Of a stretch of 64,000 nt of DNA, positions 11,024 to 24,600 are shown piece after piece. Location: assembly GCA_031276875.1 (NCBI GenBank), contig JAISMG010000037.1, forward strand, positions 35,770 through 99,769. Direction: 5' to 3'. Position numbers and translations under genes: made by a program. This DNA comes from Candidatus Peribacteria bacterium. Lineage in GTDB: Bacteria > Patescibacteriota > Gracilibacteria > Absconditabacterales > Absconditicoccaceae. The notes beneath the pieces were generated by a model, which saw only the letters and a program-made list of their open reading frames with translations, was not told the DNA's origin and did no database searches. The first letter of the stretch is position 1. Each line of letters begins with the position of its first letter.

Positions 11024-11157
11024 GAAGTATTTACAATATTTGATGAGTTCTTTGCTACATTTTGAATTATAATTTTCCTTTCTGAAAAAAGTATTGCATA
11101 AAAAAATGAATTATATAGTATAGAATAAAATATTTTATTTATTTAAAAGAAGAAATA

Positions 11158-11799
11158 ATGGTAGATGTATTTGATTATAAGAAAAAATATAAGGACTTAT
11201 ATTTCCCAAAAAATCAACCTATGCTGATTGAAGTTCCTGAAATAACCTTTGTCGCGGTTGAGGGAAAAGGAAATCCAAATGATGAAAATGGAGAATATCG
11301 TAAAGCTCTTGAATTATTGTATGGAATACAATATACCATAAAAATGAGCAAAAAAGGAAACAATATTCCCAACGGTTATTTTGATTATGTTGTACCACCG
11401 CTTGAAGGGTTGTGGTGGTTTGAAGACAATGTAAAAACCCGAACAAAAGATAAATCAAAATATAACTGGCTTTCAATAATCAGATTGCCGGAATATGTTA
11501 CAAAGGACGTATTTCTATGGGCCTGTGATGAAGTAAAAAATAAAAAGAACATTGAAACGGGAAAAGCAAAATATATGAAAATAAAAGAAGGATTGTGTGT
11601 GCAGTGTATGCATATCGGATCATTTGATGAAGAAGCAAAGACATTAAAATTAATAGAAAAATATATCAAAGAAAATGACTTGATAAATGATTTGGCAAAC
11701 GAAAAAAGGAAACATCACGAAATATATTTATCAGACCCAAGGAAAACAGAAAAAACAAAAATGAAAACGGTATTAAGAATACCCGTAAAAAGAAAATAG
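11158..11799 (+). CDS. GyrI-like small-molecule-binding domain protein
   Basis: MVDVFDYKKKYKDLYFPKNQPMLIEVPEITFVAVEGKGNPNDENGEYRKALELLYGIQYTIKM...YDYVVPPLEGLWWF...; typical stand-alone GyrI-like family pattern. Confidence 0.8.
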   Translation: MVDVFDYKKKYKDLYFPKNQPMLIEVPEITFVAVEGKGNPNDENGEYRKALELLYGIQYTIKMSKKGNNIPNGYFDYVVPPLEGLWWFEDNVKTRTKDKSKYNWLSIIRLPEYVTKDVFLWACDEVKNKKNIETGKAKYMKIKEGLCVQCMHIGSFDEEAKTLKLIEKYIKENDLINDLANEKRKHHEIYLSDPRKTEKTKMKTVLRIPVKRK

Positions 11800-12011
11800 T
11801 TATTCCCATATCATTACTCTGACACCTTTTGTCTATCGTTATTGTTTAGTCACAGATATTATTCACGAAAATGTTTCTTCATTTAGTTTAAGATAAAAGG
11901 AAATCTTCAGATAACATTTTATATCAAACTATAACGTTCATTATTTGCTTTTTACATTATTTGATTATCTCTGGGGCATTTTGCTTGAAGATTAACCAAT
12001 ATAAGATTTTT

Positions 12012-12896
12012 CTAAAAACAATATTTAGGTGGAAGTAGGGTATCTTCCATAAACAGCCAATTATCCCAAAAAAGAGATCAAGATAATCCTAGATATTCTA
12101 AATCTATTTCTTTATATGCAGTGTCATAACATCATTGAAAGACTCGACCTTCCTCCATTCTTTCTCATTTAAATGTCTCCAAAGTATATATTGCACCATA
12201 CCACTCAATTGCACCAAGATATTCTCCTTCTGGGATAATACGCATTGCTAAAAATAATTTTCCATTCTTTATCCACAAACTTACTGGTCAGTCTCCTACT
12301 GGAGGAAGAAGGAGATGATGTCGTTGTTGTTCTCCTATTTTCCTGATGAGTGCACCCGTGAAAATATTAACACTTCCTTGTTCTACGATTTGAAATGGTT
12401 TTTCCTTATCATTATTAATGCAAGGAATTCACGCTCAAAAATATCGCCCACATAATGCAAGCTGAAATGCTCCAAAACGATATATTTTTCTTCTCTTCAT
12501 CGCTACCACATCATCTCCAAAGTGATAGGTTGTATTAGTATTGCTGGTATCTAATATCTCTATTTTTTCTTCAGTAGAAAGTTCATAAAATTGAGTTTCT
12601 TTAATGTTAGAGAACAAATCTTTCTGATGTAAGGTATCCGTAATATACGATGTTATTATTTCTTTCTGTAGATATTCCCTTTTTATGTCCTCTATATTTT
12701 TTATAAATTCCGTCTCATAATCAAATATTCTTTGTCTCCCATCGGTAATCATAAATGGAGTAAATAAATATGCTTCTTGGTTTGTTTGAAGTATTTCAGT
12801 TTGGCAACTATTATTTGAATATAGGTTTTTTATCATCATAAAAACTATTATTACAAGCAGAAACAGTGAAAAAATAAGGTAATTTTTCTTTTTCAT
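12012..12896 (-). CDS. Hypothetical secreted/membrane-anchored protein
   Basis: ORF 12435-12896 extended by UGA=Gly (...GRYF(G)A(G)IPCINNDKEKPF...LPPVGD(G)PVSLWIKNGKLFLAM...) to TAG; N-terminal TM. Confidence 0.65.
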
Positions 12897-13223
12897 TGAG
12901 TAGTTAGTTTAATAAAAAGTATCTGGGATTAGGGGTACGGTTTTAGTTTAGAAAATCAAGGTAAAATCGGATGAGAACCATCATACTACAAAATGCTGAT
13001 TTCTTTTACATTGGTGGTAGGTTGCATTGTGATGTGGCAATATCGGTTATCTTTGTAAAATATTAATGCATCCACATCTCAACGCAAAGCTCTACAGTGG
13101 GAGGTGTCAGATTTTTCTATACTATGGGCAAAAACATAGTCTTTCTTCTTTTCATTTGCAAATCAGCTTTATTTCACTATGTATAACATATATTTAATGA
13201 TATTTTTATTTTTTCACACGTTG

Positions 13224-15467
13224 ATGGAAGACCTCAAAGCTTTTGAAAAATTCTTTGCCTATGAACTTACCTTTGAAGAAGACCCTGTGGATATCTTGAA
13301 TGACATTTTGTTAAAAGCAAAAAAATATCTCGCTAGCGAAGAAATAGAAGCTATCGTCCAAGCCTATGAATTCACCAAAGAAGCCCATAAAGGAGTGCTG
13401 AGAAAATCCTGAGAACCCTATATCGTCCATCCACTCAAAGCCACCCAATTTTTGATGGAAATCAATCCCGACGCCATTTCTATCCAAGCTTGCATTTTGC
13501 ACGACGTCATAGAAGATACCCAATATACCTATGCAGATATTGAACAACGCTTTGGAAAAGAAATCGCAGACATTTGCGAAGGACTCGTCAAAGTCTCGAA
13601 AGTAAGATATAAAGGAGAAGATAGAGGGTTGGAAACCATCAAAAAAACCTTCCTCGCAATGGCACAAGATTTGAGAGTAATTTTCATCAAATTGGCAGAC
13701 CGTATCCACAATATCCAAACTCTCCAGTACCTTCCGGAAGAAAAGAAAACTAAAATCGCCCAAGAAACCCTCAAAGTGTATGCTCCTGTAGCTAAAAGAT
13801 TAGGACTGTACGCCTATCAATTATATTTGGAAAATGGCTCATTTAGGATATTGTACCCAGAACGCTTTGAAGAAATTATGGAACATATCAGAAAATATTT
13901 TGGAGGAGGAGAAAAGTTTATTGATAAAGGGATAAAAATGCTGACTTCCATTCTCAAAAAAGAAGGACTTTCAGGCTTTACTATCCAAGGAAGAATTAAA
14001 AGCCCTTTCAGAATTTTTGAAAAAATGGAAAAGAAATACCATACTGATGACGTGGCAATGATTATGGATTTACTCGCTTTTAGAGTGATTACCGATAGTG
14101 TATCAGACTGTTATATGATTTTGGGAATTATCCATAAATATTACACCCCTCTTATCAAAAAGATTAAGGACTACATCGCTCTCCCCAAATTTAATGGTTA
14201 CAAAAGTATTCATACCACCATCCTTGGAATGTTTCGCTTCCCGATAGAAATCCAAATCAGAACCCGAGCAATGGACAATATCGCAGAATATGGAGTGGCT
14301 GCTCATTATGCCTATGCAGAACACAATGCCTCTGTCAAAGCTTCTTCTACCCAAAATGACTGGATAAAAAGACTCCAATCCATCGTTGCAGAATACACCG
14401 AATCCTCAAACAAAGAAAACTTCAAAGACTCACTCAATATCGAGATTTTGGACAAAGCAATCTTTGTCTACACTCCCAAAGGAGACATCAAAGAACTCCC
14501 CCAAGGTTCTTCCATTTTGGACTTTGCGTTTAGTATCCATTCAGAAATCTGACTCAGATTTAAAAACGCTTTAGTCAACGGACAAATTAAACCACTCTCG
14601 TATATTCTCAAAACAGGAGATATCGTAAATATCAACACGTTTAAAAATAGATATTCTGCTGTAAAACACCGACTGGATTATCTCCATACTCCTTCCGCCA
14701 AAGGACAATTGGTAAAATACGTGAGAATTCAGGAAAGGGAAGCTCGTTTGGATGAAGCCATTGAAGGATTGAATGCCTATCTCAAAGCTCTAGGACTTCC
14801 TCAATTTCGTGGGGAAAAAGACCAAATCCAAAAACTTGGCGATGCTTTGGAAGTAGAAAAAAGAATTCTCTTGGTACTTGATAAACAAGAAACCTATGGA
14901 AACATCGTCAGAACTGCTTATCCAGAATTAACTAAAAATCTGCAAGACAAAACCGTAGTTTCTGACATTAGCACCCAACAGAAAGAGCTCCAAAAAAGCA
15001 TTCAGACTTCTCTTTCTGTTCCGTGAGAAGAAGTTATTGTCGACAATGATAAATCGCTTCATTGTATCTTTTGTCCTGAATGCACGCCTCACGTGGGCGA
15101 GAAAATTATCGCCAAATCCAGCAAAGAAGGCATCAAAATTCACACTATGTTCTGTAAAGCACTCAAAACCATTTCCTATAGTTCTCTTTTGGAAGCCCAT
15201 CGAAAATCCGAACCCCAAAGCAACACCTACACACTGCATATCCAGCTCCAATTTTTCAAAAACAAAATCACGATAGTAGATATTATTGCCTTATTTTCCA
15301 CCTTTTCTATTCCGATTTTCAAATTTGAACTGAATAATGTAGATGAGGAAAAAATGCTGGCTACCATTGAAGGCGAGGTTTCCAATCCTGCAAAGCTTGC
15401 TTTTCTTTTCGCTGATTTACATAAAAATCATGCCTTTTTAGAAGTAATTTCCAAATCTATTACATAA
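13224..15467 (+). CDS. rel: Bifunctional (p)ppGpp synthetase/hydrolase, RelA/SpoT family
   Basis: RKS(G)EPYIVHPLKAT, ILHDVIEDT (HD), LADRIHNIQTL, LLAFRVITDSVSDCY, LPKFNGYKSIHTT, IEIQIRTRAMDNIAEYGVAAHYAY, TGS region FAFSIHSEI(G)LRFKNALVNGQIKPLSYILKTGDIVNI; possible earlier ATG at 13179. Confidence 0.95.
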
Positions 15468-15578
15468 AACCAAAACCTTGTTACCAAATATTAGGAAATT
15501 TCTGCAAAACAACCATTACTTCTTTAAAGGTATATAACTCTCCACATACACGGACTACAGCCAAAAATCCTATAAACA

Positions 15579-17573
15579 TTACTCCCCCTTTCAGAGCAAA
15601 ACTTGCAAATGCTGAAGTATCGCAAAGACATTTTTTCTGATTTCACGGTTGAGAGGAGCTGTATCATCTATCATAATGCCTGCTTTTTTTAGTGCAAGGA
15701 GATGGGAATGATACCAAAATTCCTCCGTTCCCGCATAGGTAGTTCCTCGCAAGAGTCTAGAAATAACCGTAGCTACTTCTGCCTTGGTAATCAATGCATT
15801 GGGAGAAAAAGCTGACTTTTCATCTCTTCCATTTGCCCAATAGCCCATCAATGCACGTTGACAAGACTGCATAATGGAGGTTTGGAGTTCAGGAATAGCT
15901 TGCTTGAGGTCGGAGAAAGCGGTACAGTCTCATTCCGTAAGTGGTCGACGAGAAGCATTTGTGAGCTGAATGAATGCAATAATAATATTTGCCATTTCTG
16001 CTCTGGAAAGATATTCATCAAGAGCGGAAGAAGTAGGAAGAAAAGGCTGAGGTGGTTCATTATCCGTCAGTTCAGGAGAAGAAGATGTCGCTCCTCATCC
16101 AAATGCAGAAGTCTCAGAAGAACTTGCAGATGGCGTGAATGATGGTGATGGTGTCGGTTGTACTGACGGTGTTGTATCTGTTGACGATGTTGGGTTTGTT
16201 GGTGGTATATTTGTCGTCTCTGTTGTGTCTGTTGGACTAGGAGCAATATTTGGAGTTGGAATGGTGGTATTATAATAGTCTAAACTCTCTACAAAGAGTG
16301 CGTCATCTACTTTGTTGATATAGGCAGTTGAAGTTGAAAGTGCGTCATCTACCTTGTTAACGTATGCAGTTGACGTTGAAAGTGGGTCTCCCGTAGCAAA
16401 TTTTTCTCCTGTTGAAGTAATTGCTCCTGTTGAAGTAGTTGCTCCTGTAGAAACATTAGCTCCCGTTGAAATACTAGCTCCTGTTGAAGTAGTTGTTCCT
16501 GTTGAAACAGTTGCTCCTGTTGAAATAATCGTCCCTGTCGAAGCAGGAAGTTCGGGAAATGTTTTTCAGCTTTTTTCTGTTCAATTATCCTCTGCATATA
16601 TCCAATTTACTTCTCCCACAAGTTGAGTTTTGGTTAAGTTCCACGCTCATGGAATAGCTGAAAGGTCAAACGTCCACGTTCCATTTCCTGTCCGAGTATG
16701 GGTCAAAAGATTACTGACGTCAATCTGCTCTCTTTTCTCTTCGCTCCCTCCTGTAAGCACTACCGTTCCCACTACATTACCTGTCGTCGGGGAAGAAGGG
16801 CTATAGCTAATGATTGCACAAACATTTTGATTGTATTTTCGGCTACTATTGACGCGAGAAGTAGTGAAGGTGGTGGAAGTATCCAAACAATTTCCCCATA
16901 AATCCACTCCAAAACTCTGAGAAGTCTGATAGTCAAAGAGGTCAGCATCTAGTGAAAAAAGGTTATTTCTATCCAATCCTAAATAGGTCAGATTTGGCAT
17001 TCCTTGGAGATGTTCTTTGGTGATGGTGGTCAAACTATTTGCTTCCAAATGAAGATTTCCCAGTTTGGTTTGATGGATAAATGCATTGGGAGCAATCGTT
17101 CTGATTTGATTTCGGCTGACATTGAGTTCAGAAAGCTGAACAAGTCCAGAAAACATTGTTTCATCGATGCTCGTGAGTTGGTTAGTATTGAGTTCTAATG
17201 CTTGTAAATTACGAGCATTCCCTCCCTGAAATGCAATAATATTTGCAGTACTCAGTCCTTGGATGGTTTGGAGAGCTTCAGGATTAGCGAGGATGACTTC
17301 ATAGGTTCCGCCTGTTGCATACACACAACTAAACGAATTTACAGTATGACAAACGAGCGTTCCTCCTCCACAGTCCACCAATAACGGAGTATCCGTATTA
17401 TTTGTAGTAAACGTAATCGTTTTGGAAGTCTGAGCTGGCACGGTTCGTGTCCATTTCATTGCAGTTTCTGCTGAATGAGGAAGAAGAGGTGGAGTAGCAG
17501 CAAAGCTAACAGAAAGGGAGAGTATCCCCACTATCCCTGCAACTTTACTGATGGTCGTAAAAAAGTGATGCAT
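15579..17573 (-). CDS. Surface protein: leucine-rich repeats, STG-repeat linker, SLH-like C-terminal domain
   Basis: Signal-like start MHHFFTTISKVAGIVGILSLSVSFA; LRRs LQALELNTNQLTSIDETMFSGLVQLSELNVSRNQIRTIAPNAF...; ISTGATVSTGTTTSTGASISTG...; C-terminal YLSRAEMANIIIAFIQL...ALMGYWANGRDEKSAFSPNALITKAEVATVISRLL; frames joined through TGA. Confidence 0.85.
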
Positions 17574-17758
17574 TGTAGTAAATAAATGGTAATAAATAAA
17601 AAGCAAAAATACTTTACTTCTATTATACTGGGATGTCCTTTTTTTGCAAATTTATGAAGACTTTTTCTCTCTTGTGTTGTGAAGAGAATATAAGGGAAAG
17701 AAGGAAGAAAAAGCTGAAAGAAAAGGATGAAACATCAATAAAGAAGCAGTGAATAACA

Positions 17759-18841
17759 TTATGAAGTAGGAGAAATGAGATGTAAGGCCTGTAATGCTTC
17801 CATCAGCTTTTTATTTTCTTTTCGAGCTGCTATCCCTTCGGGAGTATTGATAAGAATGGGAAGTGTCGCAAGCGTTATGTTTCCGTACTGGATATGGACT
17901 AAAGCAAGCCCGGTGGAAGCAGTACTTTGAAGAAAAAGTGTTCTTTCACCGTCCAATACTTGCATTTTTTCAGGGCTTAGCGTCAAAAGGCGTTCATCGC
18001 TCGTAAAAGTAAGAGGAGCAGAAAGAAATATTCATCAGCTTTTTTCTGCTATTTTTCTGAGAAAAAGCTGTTGAAAACTCTGTGTCTCCATAAATCCTCC
18101 CAAAAATCCCGTTAAAAGAATATCGTTTGCTAAAATATATACACGTTCTGTAGGAGAAAACGTAGCATATTCAGCCAAAGGCACCGTCGTTTCCAGAAAG
18201 ACAATCGGGTCAATTGTTGCTGCTCTCACCTGTGCAAAACAGTTTCCTTCATTCACAATTTCATCAATACTTCCCTGACATCCCACCGGAAAAAATGGAT
18301 GATTGGTATCCTGATTTTTTTCTATTTGAAAATGCAAATGGGGACCGGTAGCATTTCCTGTAGCTCCCACTTTTCCAATCGTTTCGCCTTCCTTGACCTG
18401 TTGTCCTACCTTTACGTCAATCTCAGAAAGATGGGCATAAGTGGTATACAACGTACTGCCATTTCGTTGATGTTTGATAACGATAACCTTTCCCCACTCC
18501 CCTCTCTGTTCTGCCACAATGACTTCACCATCCGCACTCACAACGACGGGAGTTCCTGTCGCTGTAGCAATATCTATCCCTTGATGAGAACCTCTCCCCA
18601 CATCTCGCCTTTCAAAATACGTCCCCAACCGAAGCATAGAATAAATCTGGCGATAAAGCGGAATATTTTTGTAGGAAAAGTAATCAGCATTGCTAATTTT
18701 GGGCAGAGAAAACGTACAATCATGGTCTGTACAATTGGTGAGGGTGATAGTATGCAATGGATACGACCAAGCAAGCACTCCTTCAGAGCAGAGAAAGCCA
18801 AGCAATAACGCTCCAGCTACAGCAGAAAAAAAATGTTTCAT
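17759..18841 (-). CDS. M23-family peptidase (LytM/NlpD-like), secreted
   Basis: GSHQGIDIATATGTPVVVSADGEVIVAEQRGEWGKVIVIKH...YAHLSEIDVKVGQQVKEGETIGKVGATGNATGPHLHFQIE; two track ORFs joined through one TGA. Confidence 0.93.
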
Positions 18842-18933
18842 TACTTCAAAGAAAAGAAATAAACAATGCTGAGTATAGAGGTTTTCCTTGAAAATGAAAG
18901 AGGAAATGTGTCTTTCTATTATTTACAATTCTT

Positions 18934-20097
18934 TTAATTTAAGAGTAAAGGATTATCTATTCATAGATATATCCTAATTGCTCATGTATCTGCATTTTTA
19001 CGAGTAACCATTTTATAACGAGATTGTGTAGCGGTATTCCATCGATGAATAAAGAGTCATCTCTCGCGGTCAGATTTTCCTTCTCTAATACTTCAGAAGA
19101 AATGTAATTCATTAAACAAAGTTTCAAATCTTTTTTGCTCTGTAGAAGAAATCAAATTACCATACAATAGTTTCCTGCTAATCTCAGTAAGTTCTCTGTA
19201 TTGAGCATTAGCATTTTCTTTGGTAAAAAGTGGTACAGTCTGCCGTTCCTTTTGCTGGATAAAACACTTTTTGCCATATTTATCATTTTCTCGTTGATTG
19301 ACCATATACTGCCCCCTACGAGGATCAACATAAACTTTTCTTGGAAAATGATGGCCTTTAATTCAAAGAGCTTGTAAATCTGAACCTAATTGAAGGTCTT
19401 CACCAGCTATCAAAGTTCTATTAAATCCTCCTGCCCTTTTGTAATCTGATAACTTTACACCAAAAGAAGCTCCTGCAAAATAGAGATTATTATTTTTCTT
19501 TCTTCATTCCAACATAGCAAAAACAAACACTCTTTCAACAAGAAAAGCCCATTCATCTCCTTTCGCCTGTTTCTCATCATATCGTCTAATGTCTCAGCAG
19601 AGCCATCCATTGATGGTAGCTAATTTTTTCGCCATACCAATAATATAATGCTTATCTAATTTATAGGTGTCTGCATCTAAGCCAATAAGTTTGGGATTAG
19701 AAAGTTTTGTATAATCAATGCTATCAACAATAGCATCTATCATATCTGCTCTAATGGCTCAAAGTGTAGGTTTTTTATCATACAGATGACTAATTACCAG
19801 TATTCTTTTATCTTTTTTAGCATATGCTTTTACAGTAGTCAAGATTTCTTTATACGTTGTTTCTGAAAATACTTCACGAGGACCGTTGAGATAAATTATG
19901 GAAATGAAGTCTCCTTTTTGGTTAGCAATTGCATCAATGAGTTCTTTTCGTCTTTCTTCTCCTAGATAACAGGGAATACTAACGATAGCATCGGTGATAA
20001 GTAGTCAATTATTAGCAGAAATAATCTCTTCAGCTAGAGTGTATATTCTAATTTTATCTTCTATTGAAAGTGATGGTTTTAGTGATAATACATCCAT
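18934..20097 (-). CDS. GT2-like (GT-A fold) glycosyltransferase, paralogue 2
   Basis: Code-25 translation ...GDFISIIYLNGPREVFSETTYKEIL...IRADMIDAIVDSIDYTKLSNPKLIGLDADTYKLDKHYIIGM...ASFGVKLSDYKRAGGFNR...AGEDLQLGSDL...; parallels the next gene along its length. Confidence 0.7.
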
Positions 20098-20119
20098 TTC
20101 TTATGATAAGTGGGATAAA

Positions 20120-21580
20120 TTATGGTTTCTTTTCAAGTTTAAATTTTGTTCTGTCTCCTTGCCATACATAAGACATTTTATACCTTGACTTTGTATTTAT
20201 ATTTCGCCACTTAGTGAAAAATTGAGAAGCAGTTTCTTCTTGAGTGGTAAATGGATATATATATCAATTTAATGAAGTTTCAAACTTTTGCTGTTCTATA
20301 GAAGAAATAAATTCTCCATTCAAAAGTTTTTTGCTTATTTCAGTAAGTTGTTTATATTCTGGCGTTGCCTGAGTTTTTACATCAAATAAAGGAATTGCTT
20401 TAAATTCTTTTGCTCCCCATTGACCGTGAAATCCAAATCCTTGATTCGTTGCATCTTGTCCTCTGCGAGGATCAACATAAATCTTTCTATGAAATCATTG
20501 TCATGTAATTCAGATATTTCAAAATGCTTCTTCCAATGCAGAATCTTCACCACCAGAAAAATTACCTTCATACATTTTTCCCTTGTTCGGATCTCTTTGA
20601 AATCCTCCTGTCCTATTGTAATCTGATAATTTAAAACCAAAAGTTGCTCCTGTTAAAGTTTTACTCCCTTCACTATGCATCCACGGTGTAATCTGAGATA
20701 ACCATGCTCTTTCCAAAATAAAAGCCCATTCATCTCCTTTACTCTCTGCCACATCATATCGTCTTACGGACGAATGTAAAAATTTATTTGAAGTAATATC
20801 TAACTGTTTTTTCATTCCCATAATATAATTTTCATCCATTTTATAGGTATCTGCGTCTATCCCGATAAGTTTAGGGTCTGCTACTTTGGTATAATCAATG
20901 GTCTTTTTAATAGCATCTATCATATCTGCTCTAATGGTTCCCATTGGTATCACTTTTTCTTTTGTAGCTGTTCTTTTATTACTATATCCTTCTTCATCAT
21001 TATAAAGATGGTCAATCACAATAATTCTCTTATCTTTCTTTGCTAGATTTTTTAACTTTGCAAGTTGTGTTTTATATTCTTTCTCAGAAAAAGTAGCATC
21101 TAGCCTATTACGAGGTCCATTAAAATAAATTATGGAAATAAAATTTCCTTTTTGATTTGAAATCGCATTTACCAAATCCTCCAATCTTTCTTCTTTCATA
21201 TAACAAGGAGTAGTCGTAATTGCATCAGTAGCAATTTTCTCAAAATTATTTGCAGCTAAAATCTGAGCTGAAAGTTCTTGTACCCTTTTTTCAATAATAT
21301 CATTTTTTCCCTCTACTTCTTCTTTGTATTTTCTCTTAGACTCATCAGGATGTCCAATCCATTGCCCATCTTTAAAAGCCCAACCATTTTCATCATAATC
21401 AGTATCTGTTAAACCATTAATATCTTTAACATTATCTGAGATTTCACCGAAAATAAAACCAGGCTGTTGCATAGCATTTTTCAACTCTGAAACTGTTTGC
21501 TGAGTTTGTCTAACGAACCGTTCTAAAGCTTTTCTTCTAGGAGTAGCTCCATAGTCAACTCCTTTTTTGTTTCGTCGCAT
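20120..21580 (-). CDS. GT2-like (GT-A fold) glycosyltransferase, paralogue 1
   Basis: FISIIYFNGPRNRLDATFSEKEY...IRADMIDAIKKTIDYTKVADPKLIGIDADTYKMDENYIMGM...GATFGFKLSDYNRTGGFQRDP...GGEDSALEEAF(G)NI(G)ITG...; DAD and GGED motifs suggest a GT2-type enzyme. Confidence 0.7.
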
Positions 21581-21603
21581 AGGTATAAGGATTGGTGATA
21601 AAA

Positions 21604-24600
21604 CTATGGTCTGGGAGACGGCATAGGACTTGGACTTGGTGAAGAATGGGGAGTTGCAGCAGCATCTAATTTGGAAGTATTGGAGAAGGTTGGAATAATT
21701 CGCGTTAATAATTTATTTCCAGCTTTCTGTCCTGCTTCTCCTGCAAGTTCACTCTTAATGGTAATCGTAGACTCCAAAAATCTTTGAGACTGGTCTCTAA
21801 CAAGGTCTCCGGCAATACTCTGTGCTAAATCAGGTTTGATTGTAATAGTTCCCTGTCCTGCAATACTGGATACATCATAAGCTTTCAGACTTTGTTCTGT
21901 TGCTTCCAAAACTCTCATAATCTCCAAGTTTCCATTTTGAAACTTAGAAAAATCTGGATGTTTAGCAAGTTCTGCTGGAATTTGTTTGATTTGGTCGATT
22001 ACACTAGATTGATCTGAAATATGCTGAAGTCTACTAACTTCTGAAATGACATCATTCATTTTATCTTGCCAATTAGTGAAGTTTCCAGGTCTCACTAATG
22101 TTGCATCGGTTCCACTCGCAGGATTGATGATAACTTCTTTAATCTGTCCCTGAATATTAGCAGTATCCAAACCATCTTTGGCTGTCGTAAAGATATTGTT
22201 GCTACCATCAGTCAGATTATGTCCTCCAAGACCTACTGTTTCTTTTCCTCCATCTACAGTCTGTGCCAAATGTTGTGCTTCGGTTCATTGAACTGCTTCT
22301 TTGGCGAACATTCCTGTTCCGAGAACTTTCTGTAATGCAGCACTAGTTGCAAAACTGATAGCTGCCGTAGTTAATCCTGATTTTACAGCTAATCTTTCTC
22401 TTTTGTTTCTAAAATTCCTCAATCTTTCATTATATTCCTGTTCTAATGCTCTGGTTGTAGTATCCACGCTTATCGTTTCTCCATTTAAAATGGCAGTAAA
22501 AGCAGGGTTTGCAATAGCTGCCCTATTTGCCAAGCCAACTCTGCCAGCTCATAAATCAATTGCTTTTTCCAAGCGACGCATCTCTTGTTCAGCCTGTGCT
22601 TCTGTTTGAGAAGAAAGAAAGTTTCTACCGTGTTGTCTAAACATCTCTGTCATTGCATAAGCTTGTATTAACAGAACATTGAGTTGATTTCTTTGCAATG
22701 GGGTGAAATTTTGAGTCAGTAATGCAGAAAGATTTGTCAATTCAGTAGCCAAGATATTTGTATCTTGTAAATCTTGTATGGTAGTTGCTTCATACTTACT
22801 GAGTTGACGTCTTGCTCTCATCCTCTGAAATCGATTTCATGTTCTAGCAACATCTCTCCAGTGTTGCATAGTAGCTTCTTCTGCTTGATGGTTCATTGCA
22901 TTTCTTTTTTCATATTCGTCAACTTCTTTGGTATAGTGAGCTTTTTTCTTGAAGTAATTGGCACCTCCTATGAGTCCAGCGGAAGTTCCTGTGGAAATGA
23001 GTCCCCCTACACTAGCTCCCATTACCACTCCTCCAATTCCTGCGGTAGCAATTGCAGTTAATGCTGATGCTCCAATTATTCCCCCCATTGTCAATCGGCG
23101 ATGTCTATCCATCCATTCCCCTACTCTAGTAGTCCGTGAATGATGACGACCAGTATTTTCTGGTCTGATTTCATATGCTCCTCTTCCTGTAGTAATCATA
23201 TCAATCTGTAATCTAGCATTATTGATACAAAGTCTAGCACAACCATTGACATGACGAAGATATGTATCTAATCTTCCACGGTCTAATCTTTGTCCATCGC
23301 TTACCCCTGCTAAAAGCGTATCTAGTTGTGCTCTGAATACCGGGTCTCTACCAAAATTTCTTACATAAGCAGAAACTTGCTGATAAAGCTGAGTATAGCT
23401 AGTCTCAATAGGAGGAGTAGGATTAGGCTCATTATAATGATCAAACTGATATTGAAATGCATTATTCAAAGCACTATTAAGTTGTCTTTCTGCTCTTCGT
23501 GCATCTAACACTCTGAGAACATTAGTAGAAAAAAATCTTTCATCCATATTTCTTCCTCTGAAAGCAGGGTCTTGGGAAACGATATGATTAAATTGCTGTC
23601 TAAGTTCATCCTCTGTCATTGGAGGAACTCTATTTATATCAATATATTCACTTGCTATTCTATCTACTTCAGCCTGAAAAACCGGAGCTAAAGTAATGGT
23701 TTCTGTTACTAACGTTGCATCTCCTGCGTGACGATCAGCTGCCGCTGTCAATTCTTCATCATCAATTCCCATTGTAAATGGTCTAGGATTATTTCTCTCT
23801 GCTTCTAGTCTTCTCTGAACTTCCCTCCTGACTCTTCTATCTCTAGAAAAGAAATATCCTGCTCTACTAAAGACATTCCATTTGGAAGTAGCATTAAAGT
23901 TTCTTCTCATTTCACTCGCCACCTGAGTATAAATTTGATGTTCACGAAGACTCGTTACATCGGAAAGAACAACTCTTTCTGGAGCAATTGTTGGATTTGA
24001 TGAATATGAGGGATTTGGTGAAAACGATGGTGACGGTGAAAACGATGGTGATGGTGAGAGTGATGGTGATGGCGAAAATGATGGTGATGGTGAGAGTGAT
24101 GGTGATGGCGAAAATGATGGTGATGGTGAGAGTGATGGTGATGGTGAGAGTGATGGTGATGGTGAGAGTGATGGTGATGGTGAGAGTGATGGTGATGGTG
24201 AAAGTGATGGTGATGGTGAGAGTGATGGTGATGGTGAGAGTGATGGTGATGGTGAGAGTGATGGTGATGGTGAGAGTGATGGTGATGGTGAGAGTGATGG
24301 TGATATCCCCAATCCTATCATAAATACCTTCGTCAAGGCAACACTTGCTCCTGAAATTCAGCCTTTTACTCCTTTTAGCGCAGTAATCGGCAATGAAAAA
24401 TCTATATCTTTAATTGCGTCTACCACATCAGATGAAAGTCCATCTTTTAAAGTAATCTGACATTTTACTTCTCCTCATGAATACATAAAAGTAAAAGTTC
24501 CAATAGTTGTGGGAATACCTGCAACATCCAGTACCATTGTTAAAGGTGCAGGAGTATCTCCTGATTTGATGATATATGATGGATCAGATTTTCCTGTTGC

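Noticed and set aside
11158-11799. Recent horizontal transfer of the GyrI-like gene because it has no UGA
   Set aside because: Neighbouring 10061-11023, with many glycines, also has no UGA, so absence in one short gene is weak evidence.
16349-16626. ORFs made of repeated EQLLQQ (minus) and VEVVAPVE (plus)
   Set aside because: Out-of-frame readings of the STG-repeat DNA; the LRR-SLH frame is the supported one.
24017-24304. CRISPR array
   Set aside because: Contiguous 18-bp tandem repeats without unique spacers, inside a coding frame.
23988-24323. Plus-strand ORF MVMVRVMVMVRV...
   Set aside because: Artefact of the 18-bp tandem repeat read on the antisense strand of the 21604-25563 gene.
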